DNA of 7,203 nucleotides, taken from assembly GCA_026394025.1 (NCBI GenBank), contig JAPKZC010000367.1, positions 1-7,203 on the forward strand, read 5' to 3'. Numbering within the stretch: the stretch's first letter is position 1; each line of letters opens with the position of its first letter. The notes under the pieces are model-generated. The model was not told the origin of the DNA. It did not search any database and saw only the letters and a program-made list of their open reading frames with translations. Positions 1-5,749 of the stretch are shown here, piece after piece. The DNA is from Candidatus Solibacter sp. (GTDB lineage: Bacteria > Acidobacteriota > Terriglobia > Bryobacterales > Bryobacteraceae). The translations under genes were made by a program, and so were the position numbers.

Positions 1-107
1 AAAACCTGCTCCGGATTTCGTGCACCGCGGCGCACACCGAGAAGCATGTCGACCGCCTGATTACCACCCTGGTGAAGGTGGCCGACGAACTCGGCATCGA
101 GCTTTAA
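1..107 (+). CDS. C-terminal end of a PLP-dependent alpha-oxoamine synthase (BioF/Kbl-like), 5' truncated by window
   Basis: Only the last 34 codons are present, in the frame starting at base 3 and ending in TAA at 105-107. The peptide contains ISCTAAHTEKHVDRLI, which fits the C-terminal small-domain signature of the alpha-oxoamine synthases (8-amino-7-oxononanoate synthase, glycine C-acetyltransferase, 5-aminolevulinate synthase, serine palmitoyltransferase): an R-x-S/T-x-(T/S)AAHT strand followed by a helix with a D-R-L-type motif. These enzymes condense an amino acid with an acyl-CoA using pyridoxal phosphate. The fragment is too short to say which member it is or what substrate it uses. 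The next gene starts 18 bases downstream on the same strand, so the two are probably cotranscribed. Family assignment is from motif recognition only. Confidence 0.7.
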   Translation, partial: NLLRISCTAAHTEKHVDRLITTLVKVADELGIEL

Positions 108-110
108 GCC

Positions 111-117
111 GGAAGGG
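111..117 (+). promoter_or_regulatory. Ribosome binding site for GT-A (GTG start)
   Basis: GGAAGGG lies 8 bases upstream of GTG at 126. This supports the non-ATG start. So does the resemblance of the resulting N-terminus (M-S-K-N-K) to that of paralogue GT-C (M-S-K-R-K), since both starts place the catalytic Asp-Glu pair at residues 64-65. Confidence 0.65.
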
Positions 118-125
118 TCTCTCCG

Positions 126-1805
126 GTGTCCAAGAACAAAGCGAGAGCGCTGCCGCGCACCGTACCGGTACCTGCCAGCGCGCCTGCGCCCGGTTTCTGG
201 GATTCCCGGATCCTTCCGTTCTTCGAGAAGTGGGCGCTGGCGATTGCCCTGTGCTGCATGGCGATCGCTTGCCTGCGCATCGCCGCTACCTGGTCGCAGC
301 TCGGCCTGACCTTCGATGAGCCGCAACATTTCGCCTGCGGTCTGGAATACCTGGCGAAGCACGTCTACCGCTATGAGCCGCAGCATCCGCCCCTGGCGCG
401 CGCCATGACCGCCGTGCTGCCCTATCTCGATGGCGCGCGTCCCACCGGGAATCCGGATCGCGAAAACGAAGGCGTGGGGCTGCTCGTCCGCTCCGCCAAT
501 CCCGATCGTTTTCTGACCCTGATGCGTGCCGGGATACTGCCCTTCTTTCTCCTGGCCTGCCTGGTCGTCTTCTTCTGGACCCGCCACATCTTTGGCGGCC
601 CGGCGGCCTCTCTCGCCACCCTTCTATTTACACTGTTGCCGCCGGTGCTGGCGCACGCCGGGCTGGCCACTACCGATATGGCCCTTGCCGCCTGCCTGGG
701 CGCGGCTTTCTTCGCGCTCGTTCTCTGGGCCGAGGCGCCCACCTGGAAGAGGTCCGTATTCCTGGGACTGGCGGGCGCGTCGGCCGCACTCTCTAAGTTC
801 ACCGCGCTCGGGTACTTTCCCGCCGGCGCCCTTCTGGCGTTGCTGGCCTGGGCGTTGGTGGTGAGGCCGGGGCGCGCGCAATTGGCGCAACTCGTACGCG
901 TTCGCGCGCCAGCCCTCCTGCTGGCGGCGGCGACCGGCGCGTTGACCATCTGGGCGGCCTACTACTTCTCCTTCGGCTCCATCACCGCAGGCGGCGCCAG
1001 TTTGCCCGCGCCGGAGTTCTTCGACGGCATTCGCACTGCTCTCCGCCATAACCAGGAGGGCCATCCCTCCTACCTGTTGGGCCGCAACGGCACCAATGGA
1101 TGGTGGTATTATTTCCCGGTCGCTCTCGCCGTCAAGACGCCCATCGCCTTGCTCCTCCTGCTGGCCCTTGGCGTGTGGCTGTGCGTCAACCGGCGTGCGC
1201 GCCCTGGCGCCTGGCTGCCCGTGGCCTTCGCGCTGGGCATCCTCCTGCCCGCCATGAGCAGCCACGTCAATATCGGCGTACGCCACATTCTCCCCATCTA
1301 CCTGGGCTTCTCCGTGATTGCGGCCGCCGGCCTGATACGCGTGGCGCAAGCGACACCAGCGGGCGCCCTTGCCCTGGTGCTCTGGCTGGCCATCTCGGGC
1401 GCGCTCAGCCATCCGGACTACCTGGCGTATTTCAACGAGTTCGTGGGCAGCGAACCGGAGAAGGTGCTGGTGGATTCCGACCTCGATTGGGGTCAAAGCA
1501 CCAAACCACTCGCCCGCAGGCTGAAAGAACTGGGGGCTACCGAGGTCAATTTCGGAGTCAAGAACGGCCGTAGCGCGTACCTGGAAGTCTGGCCGGGTCT
1601 GCCGAAGATCAAGCCCATCCACCCCGCCATTCCGGCCGAGGGCTGGACCGCCGTCAGCCCCACCATCGACAAGACCACCCAATACGGCCTCTTCTTCCGC
1701 TATCCCAACATGCAGCCCTGGTTCGATAACCTGCGTCCCACGGAACGCGTCGGCTCCTACTTGCTGTACTACGTTCCGCCCGGAAGCCTCCGAAAAACGC
1801 CATGA
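126..1805 (+). CDS. Membrane glycosyltransferase GT-A, GT-C fold, ArnT/PMT (GT39/GT83)-like
   Basis: A 559-residue polytopic inner-membrane protein, predicted to transfer a sugar from a polyprenyl-phosphate donor on the periplasmic side. After a proline-rich cytosolic tail, the first membrane helix (about 37-56) leads into an external loop with the Asp-Glu pair D64-E65, the catalytic-type acidic motif of GT-C enzymes. The conserved block H79-VYRYE and H87-PPL follows. About ten more hydrophobic segments can be seen, near 134-152, 159-178, 186-203, 211-247, 262-283, 328-354, 362-376, 385-408 and 411-428. Other blocks shared with the two paralogues in this window are TTDM (182-185), SKFT (223-226), GWWY (325-328), VKTP (336-339), HVNIG.RHILP (380-390) and, in a soluble tail of about 130 residues, DSDLDWGQ (450-457), EGWTAVSPT (505-513) and PPGSL (551-555). 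The stop overlaps the next start in an ATGA, implying translational coupling. Acceptor and sugar are unknown. Family call is strong, function only general. Confidence 0.85.
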   Translation: MSKNKARALPRTVPVPASAPAPGFWDSRILPFFEKWALAIALCCMAIACLRIAATWSQLGLTFDEPQHFACGLEYLAKHVYRYEPQHPPLARAMTAVLPYLDGARPTGNPDRENEGVGLLVRSANPDRFLTLMRAGILPFFLLACLVVFFWTRHIFGGPAASLATLLFTLLPPVLAHAGLATTDMALAACLGAAFFALVLWAEAPTWKRSVFLGLAGASAALSKFTALGYFPAGALLALLAWALVVRPGRAQLAQLVRVRAPALLLAAATGALTIWAAYYFSFGSITAGGASLPAPEFFDGIRTALRHNQEGHPSYLLGRNGTNGWWYYFPVALAVKTPIALLLLLALGVWLCVNRRARPGAWLPVAFALGILLPAMSSHVNIGVRHILPIYLGFSVIAAAGLIRVAQATPAGALALVLWLAISGALSHPDYLAYFNEFVGSEPEKVLVDSDLDWGQSTKPLARRLKELGATEVNFGVKNGRSAYLEVWPGLPKIKPIHPAIPAEGWTAVSPTIDKTTQYGLFFRYPNMQPWFDNLRPTERVGSYLLYYVPPGSLRKTP

Positions 1806-2858
1806 CACCGCAACCCCAACGACTGGTCTCGCTCGACGCCTTCCGCGGCGCCACCATCGCCCTCATGGTGCTGGTCAACAACGCCGGCAGCAGCCGTGAC
1901 TCGTATCCCCAGTTGGAGCACGCGGAGTGGCACGGCTGGACCATCACCGACACCGTATTCCCCTCGTTCGTCTGGATTGTGGGCGTGGCCATCACCCTTT
2001 CCCTGGGCAAGCGCCTGGCCGCCGGGATCCCGAAATCCCGCCTGATGGCGCAGATCGCGCGCCGCGCCGCCGTGCTCTTCATGCTCGGCCTCTTCGTCTA
2101 TGCCTTCCCCAACTTCGACTTGGGCTCGCAGCGAATTCTGGGCGTGCTGCAGCGCCTCGCCATATGCTATCTTGTCGCCTCGGCCATCTACCTCTTCACC
2201 GGCGTCCGCGGCCAGATCCTGTGGATTGTGGGACTCTTTGCCGCCTATTGGATGCTTCGCCCACTATATCGATCGGCTAGTGCTGGGGACACACAACTAC
2301 GCCCACACCAAAACCTGGGATCCTGAGGGTCTGGTCAGTACCCTGCCGGCCATCGCCACGGCCCTATTTGGTGTGTTGGCCGGCCAGATTCTCCGCATGC
2401 GGCGCCCCCTGCCGGAGCGCACCACGTGGCTGTTCGTGGCCGGCAGCCTCCTGCTCGCGGCGGGCCTGATCTGCTCGGCCTGGCTGCCCATCAACAAGAA
2501 GCTTTGGACAGATTCCTTCGCCCTCTTCATGGCTGGCCTGGACTTCATCGTCTTTGCCATCTTCGCCTGGTTCATCGACGGGCTCGGCTGGCACAAGCCG
2601 GCCAGGCCGCTGGTGATCTTCGGCATGAACGCCATTGCCGTCTATATGGTTTCCGAGTTTGTAGCCGAAATCCTCGGTGATGTGCGCGTACGCGCTGCTG
2701 GCGGCCCGATTTCGCTTCAGGCGTACCTCTACCGCGCGGTGTTCGCGCCTCTGGCCTCGCCGCCCAACGCTTCGCTGCTCTACTCCCTGGCTTTCGTCGC
2801 GGTAATCTATGCGGTGGCGTATTTGCTTTACCGCCGCGGCTGGTTCCTGCGCGTCTGA
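1802..2858 (+). pseudogene. HGSNAT/DUF5009 (NagX-like) membrane acyltransferase, frameshifted with internal deletion
   Basis: The family (heparan-alpha-glucosaminide N-acetyltransferase-like, DUF5009, bacterial NagX) consists of polytopic proteins; the human member moves acetyl from cytosolic acetyl-CoA to a sugar across the membrane. The first frame from ATG 1802 gives about 151 good residues: RLVSLDAFRG (7-16), LEHAEWHGWT (38-47; H40 aligns with the catalytic-type histidine of HGSNAT), TDTVFP (49-54) and ILGVLQRLA (112-120). After YWM (codons 2246-2254) this frame degenerates and stops at 2326. Homology resumes one frame over at about 2256-2262 with FAHYIDRLVLG, then TWDPEG, STLPAIAT, IFGMNAIAVY and the C-terminal YRRGWFLRV, ending at TGA 2858. 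The proline/glycine-rich loop of about 20 residues that relatives carry between these parts is absent, so a short deletion not divisible by three fits better than a single-base slip. The later 198 codons contain no stop, so the event is recent or a sequence error. ATGA overlap with GT-A suggests an operon. Confidence 0.75.
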
Positions 2859-2866
2859 CGCGGACC

Positions 2867-3400
2867 TTACTTTACCGTAAAATTCACCGACGCGACCACG
2901 TTCTCCCAAGCCAGCTGGAGATTGCCTTTGTTCCCACCCGCGCTGGACAGCGTGTACTTCAACTGTTCCACCATCGCCGCCGGCTTCCCCATGGTCATTT
3001 TCACCCGGCCCAGTTCCTGTTTGGCATCGTACGTCATCCCCGATTGGCCGGTCTGCTTGTTGATGATGAGCTCCCAACTCGCCGGATTCCCCACGTCGAT
3101 GTACAGCGAGTAGTCTCCCTTCGGCACCGCCAACCCGCCCAGGTCGACATCGGCATCCGTATGAATCGCGGTAGCTGTATTGGCCCCCGCGCGCCACACG
3201 GGATAGGTCGCGTCCGAGCCGATCTTGCCGTCCTTGCCGAATAGCTTGCCCACACGCCCATTCACCGCCGGCGCGGAATACTTGATGCCGATCGTCTTGC
3301 CGCCGATGGCGACGGATTCCGTTTGACCGCTCTTGGTTTCGGCGCAAGCCAGACTCGCCGCGGCGAGCAGCACTCCGGCGCTAATCAAAATCGTTTTCAT
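2867..3400 (-). CDS. Exported DUF2911 family protein
   Basis: A 177-residue protein with an N-terminal signal peptide: K2, a hydrophobic run 4-17, and a signal peptidase I site A18-C19-A20 before E21. C19 is not preceded by a proper lipobox (S-L-A), so a lipoprotein is less likely. The mature part matches DUF2911: YSAP (41-44), GR (48-49), a G-K-x-F-G-like segment (51-55), WRAGANTAT (69-77), LGG (87-89), KGDYSLY (94-100), W109, IINK (112-115), YD (124-125) and W165. The family is a small beta-rich periplasmic or secreted domain of unknown biochemical role. An AAGGGG ribosome site (minus strand, 3408-3413) sits 7 bases before the ATG. The gene is convergent with the broken acyltransferase (8 bases apart) and divergent from the hemerythrin gene. 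It is full length and intact; nothing in the context reveals its job. Confidence 0.85.
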   Translation of the reverse strand: MKTILISAGVLLAAASLACAETKSGQTESVAIGGKTIGIKYSAPAVNGRVGKLFGKDGKIGSDATYPVWRAGANTATAIHTDADVDLGGLAVPKGDYSLYIDVGNPASWELIINKQTGQSGMTYDAKQELGRVKMTMGKPAAMVEQLKYTLSSAGGNKGNLQLAWENVVASVNFTVK

Positions 3401-3522
3401 GATGGTTCCCCTTTAAGGAGGATACCGCACCGCGCCGTGCCACCGCGAAAACACCATGCCGGACCACCCCGCCGAGGTGCCGGAGTTTCTCCGTGCCCGC
3501 GGGATAGCGTTAACATTCGGCA

Positions 3523-3533
3523 GTATTGAATAC
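3523..3533. repeat. 11-base palindrome GTATTGAATAC, possible operator
   Basis: Two perfect 5-base arms around a central G, in the AT-rich part of the divergent intergenic region, about 70 bases before the hemerythrin start. The placement would suit a dimeric regulator. An 11-base palindrome can occur by chance and I do not recognise it as a known regulator site. Confidence 0.25.
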
Positions 3534-3587
3534 CTACCCCTTCGCCCGCAGAATGACCGTTATAGTCAGGCGTTCCAGTCTGGCCTG

Positions 3588-3597
3588 GGAAAGGTGA
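3588..3597 (+). promoter_or_regulatory. Ribosome binding site for hemerythrin
   Basis: GGAAAGGTGA ends 4 bases before ATG 3602. It favours that start over the in-frame ATG at 3632 (residue 11), which lacks such a site. Confidence 0.5.
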
Positions 3598-3601
3598 CAA
3601 C

Positions 3602-4018
3602 ATGCAGCCAACAGAACGGGGCGACTATCTAATGCTATCCGTGCCTCAAATGGACCACGAGCACTTGGAGTTGTTCGCGCGGGAGGACGAGTTCTCAGCC
3701 GCGGTGGACGCTGAGGCGTCGCGCGCCGAACTCGAAATGCGCCTGACGCAGTTGATTGAAGGCTTCCAGAAGCATTTTGACTCCGAAGAAAGCCTGATGC
3801 GGACAAACAGCTTCCCGGGGTTGGAGTTGCATATCGATGAGCACCGAAAACTCCTCGGACAGATGAGCGGGCTTCGGGACGACCTGAGTTCGGGCGTCGT
3901 CAATCGATGCTATGCGCTGGCACAGTTCGTGCGGCTCTGGACCGAGCACCACATGACAGGGGCGGATACGAATTTCGCCCGTTTCCTCCACCACGGGAAG
4001 GCCCGCCAAGATCATTGA
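3602..4018 (+). CDS. Single-domain bacteriohemerythrin
   Basis: A 138-residue protein that is essentially one hemerythrin four-helix bundle with a non-haem di-iron centre that binds O2 (in other family members NO or iron sensing has been proposed). All seven iron ligands can be placed: H21 (in D-H-E-H), H58 and E62 (HFDSEE), H77 and H81 (HIDEH), H117 and D122 (WTEHHMTGAD). The conserved W113 sits four residues before H117. Length agrees with free-standing bacteriohemerythrins, and there is no signal peptide or membrane segment, so it should be cytosolic. The N-terminus (LSVPQMD) is a slight variant of the usual W-x(n)-L-S-V-G-x-x-x-x-D opening, lacking the early Trp. It is transcribed alone: divergent from DUF2911 and convergent with GT-C, 15 bases away. 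Likely roles are oxygen storage, delivery or sensing; no partner gene in the window points to one of these. Confidence 0.88.
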   Translation: MQPTERGDYLMLSVPQMDHEHLELFAREDEFSAAVDAEASRAELEMRLTQLIEGFQKHFDSEESLMRTNSFPGLELHIDEHRKLLGQMSGLRDDLSSGVVNRCYALAQFVRLWTEHHMTGADTNFARFLHHGKARQDH

Positions 4019-4021
4019 CCT

Positions 4022-4053
4022 CGATGCCGCCCACTACCGCCCGCCGGGCATCG
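4022..4053. repeat. Inverted repeat at the convergent ends of hemerythrin and GT-C
   Basis: CGATGCC (4022-4028) is complementary to GGCATCG (4047-4053), giving a 7-base-pair stem with an 18-base loop that spans the GT-C stop codon. The position between convergent genes suits a shared transcript end, but there is no T-tract on either side, so it is not a standard intrinsic terminator. The repeat itself is certain; the role is speculative. Confidence 0.3.
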
Positions 4054-5743
4054 CCTGCCGCAGCGATCCCGGCGGCACGTAGTAGAGCCACAGCGTGCCC
4101 ACCTTTTCCACCGGGCGGTAGTAAGCCCACCAGGGCGGCACGCTGAGATCCCGAGTGCTCAAGCCGTACTTGCGCAGCATCCACATGGTCGGGCTCACCG
4201 CCGTCCATCCCTCCACCGGGCGGAAGGCGTCCAGATTCCGCACCATGGGCAGACCGGGCCACATCATCAGATGGTTGGCGCGCAGGTTCACGTCTCCAAA
4301 CGACACCTGGCTGGCGCCGAGTTCGCGCAATCTGTGTTGCAGGCGGATGATGTTCTGGCCCCAGTCCAGATCGCTGTCCACCACGATCCGCTCCGGAGCG
4401 GACCCCGCCAGTTCATTGAAGTAGGAAAGATAATCCGGATGCTTAAACGCGCCCGACACCAGAACCCACAGCACCAGCGCCGCGGCCAGCGGACCCGCCC
4501 ATTTGGTGCGGGCGGCGCGTTCCAGCAGACGCAGCAGACCGAGTCCCGCCAGTATCGCCAGCCCCGTGAAGATGGGCAGGATGTGGCGCCGTCCGATATT
4601 CACGTGGCTCGTCATCCCGGGCAGCAGGATGCCCGCCGCGAACGCCACCGGCATCCAGTACGCCAGTTGCGCGCGCTTGCCCCACCACGCGGCCAGCCCA
4701 AAGCCCACCGCCGCCAGCCACCCCAGCGGCGTCTTCACCGCCAGCAGCACCGGGAAGAAATACCACCAGCCCGTGTTACGGATCTCGCCCAGGAAATACG
4801 CCGCGTGTCCCTTGGTGTTGTGGTACATCGCGAAGCTCACGCCATCGAAGAGTTCCGGAGCGGGCAGGCTGATGCCCCACGCGTTCACCTTGCCGAAGGA
4901 GAAGGAGTACACCGCCCAGATCCCAAACGCACCGGTGAACACTGCAAGCGCGGCGGGTAAGGCGCGCGCTTTGGCGGCGGCCGCCACGCCGTCCACTCCG
5001 GGGCGCTCGACTATCAAATACGCCACGAAAGCGAAAAGCGCCGCCGCCGGAAGGTAGCCCAATGCGGTAAACTTGCTGACCACCGCCAGCGCGGTGACCG
5101 CACCCAGCAGCAGGCTGTACTTCCAGGTGGGCTCTTCGGCCCACAGCAACAGCGCGAAGAAAGCCGCCGGCAGACAGGCGGTCAGCGGCATGTCCGTGGT
5201 GGCCACTCCGCCGTGAGCCAGCACGGTGGGCACCAGGGTGAACAGGCCCGTCGCCAGCGCCGCCGCCGCGTTGCCAAAATGCCGCCTTCCCCAAAGCCAC
5301 ACCACCAAAGCCGCCACCACGAAAAATGGCAGTATGCCGAGCCGCATGCGGGTCAGCATCCGCGCCGGATTTCCGTCGCGATACATCACCGCCACCCCTT
5401 CCTGATCCTGATTCTTGATCCCCATCGGCCGCGCGCCCGCAAGATAGGGGCCCAGCGCGGACATCACTCGCGCCAGCGGCGGATGCTGCGCTTCGTAGCG
5501 GTACACGTGCTGCGCCAGGTACTGTAAGCCGCATGCCATGTGTCCCGGTTCGTCCCAGGTCGGACTGATTTCCGAATAAGTAGAAACAATGCGCAGGCTG
5601 GCCAGCACAATCAGGCCGGCGGCCAGCATCAGTGAGCGGCGCGCCAGAAATGGAATCAGCGTGGCTTCGCAGAACCCCGGAGTCGCCGGGCCGGCGGGTT
5701 CCGCGGCGGGGCGCGGCGGCGGTTTCGTCTTTCTCTTTGACAT
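4034..5743 (-). CDS. Membrane glycosyltransferase GT-C paralogue (ArnT/PMT-like)
   Basis: A 569-residue paralogue of GT-A, collinear with almost no gaps over the first 400 residues. The catalytic-type pair is D64-E65 in WDEPGHMACGLQYL; over residues 61-110 I count 35 of 50 identities with GT-A by hand. It keeps HVYRYEAQHPPL (79-90), TTDM (182-185), SKFT (223-226), GWWY (325-328), VKTP (336-339), TSHVNIGRRHILP (378-390), DSDLDWGQ (456-463), EGWTAVSPT and PPGSL. In the tail it lacks the RYPN(M/I)QPW motif shared by the other two, having RDLSVPPWWAYYRP instead. The first hydrophobic segment is about 35-54, and some ten more follow. The start ATG at 5743 lies 6 bases after the stop of GT-D; there is no strong ribosome site (a purine-rich GGCAAGAAA is the nearest), so translation probably depends on coupling to GT-D. 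Predicted role: polyprenyl-phosphate-sugar-dependent glycosylation at the periplasmic face; acceptor unknown. Confidence 0.85.
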   Translation of the reverse strand: MSKRKTKPPPRPAAEPAGPATPGFCEATLIPFLARRSLMLAAGLIVLASLRIVSTYSEISPTWDEPGHMACGLQYLAQHVYRYEAQHPPLARVMSALGPYLAGARPMGIKNQDQEGVAVMYRDGNPARMLTRMRLGILPFFVVAALVVWLWGRRHFGNAAAALATGLFTLVPTVLAHGGVATTDMPLTACLPAAFFALLLWAEEPTWKYSLLLGAVTALAVVSKFTALGYLPAAALFAFVAYLIVERPGVDGVAAAAKARALPAALAVFTGAFGIWAVYSFSFGKVNAWGISLPAPELFDGVSFAMYHNTKGHAAYFLGEIRNTGWWYFFPVLLAVKTPLGWLAAVGFGLAAWWGKRAQLAYWMPVAFAAGILLPGMTSHVNIGRRHILPIFTGLAILAGLGLLRLLERAARTKWAGPLAAALVLWVLVSGAFKHPDYLSYFNELAGSAPERIVVDSDLDWGQNIIRLQHRLRELGASQVSFGDVNLRANHLMMWPGLPMVRNLDAFRPVEGWTAVSPTMWMLRKYGLSTRDLSVPPWWAYYRPVEKVGTLWLYYVPPGSLRQAMPGGR

Positions 5744-5749
5744 GCGTGG

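Larger units (their letters stand above)
3401..3601. promoter_or_regulatory. Divergent intergenic region, presumed promoters for DUF2911 (-) and hemerythrin (+)
   Basis: These 201 bases hold no credible gene and must carry the start signals for both flanking genes. On the plus strand TATAGT (3561-3566) resembles a -10 box about 36 bases before the hemerythrin ATG, but no good -35 lies 16-18 bases upstream of it. On the minus strand TATCCT (read from 3424 back to 3419) is a possible -10 for DUF2911, again without a clear -35. Also present are a perfect CGGAG-TTT-CTCCG hairpin (3481-3493) and an AT-rich patch with an 11-base palindrome (3523-3533). Promoter positions are guesses; the location of regulation here follows from gene orientation. 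Confidence 0.35.

Noticed and set aside
624..1808. Long antisense open frame (394 codons) opposite GT-A
   Set aside because: GC-rich shadow: its product is of low complexity (Gly, Arg, Gln-rich) with no recognisable domain, and the plus strand encodes a clear membrane protein throughout.
2256..2326. Programmed ribosomal frameshift in the acyltransferase
   Set aside because: No slippery heptamer is evident at the junction, and a frameshift would not supply the conserved loop that is missing.
2850..2862. Hairpin CGCGT-CTG-ACGCG over the acyltransferase stop as a terminator
   Set aside because: Only a 5-base-pair stem with no T-tract on either strand; likely chance in GC-rich DNA.
2364..3347. 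Minus-strand open frame of 327 codons over the acyltransferase 3' half and DUF2911
   Set aside because: Shadow of two recognisable genes in other frames; no motif and unnatural composition.
3413..3421. Strong plus-strand Shine-Dalgarno-like TAAGGAGGA just before the DUF2911 start
   Set aside because: It lies on the wrong strand for DUF2911 and no plausible plus-strand coding frame starts after it.
4271..4960. Plus-strand open frame of 229 codons opposite GT-C
   Set aside because: Arg/Gln/His-rich antisense shadow with no ribosome site or domain.
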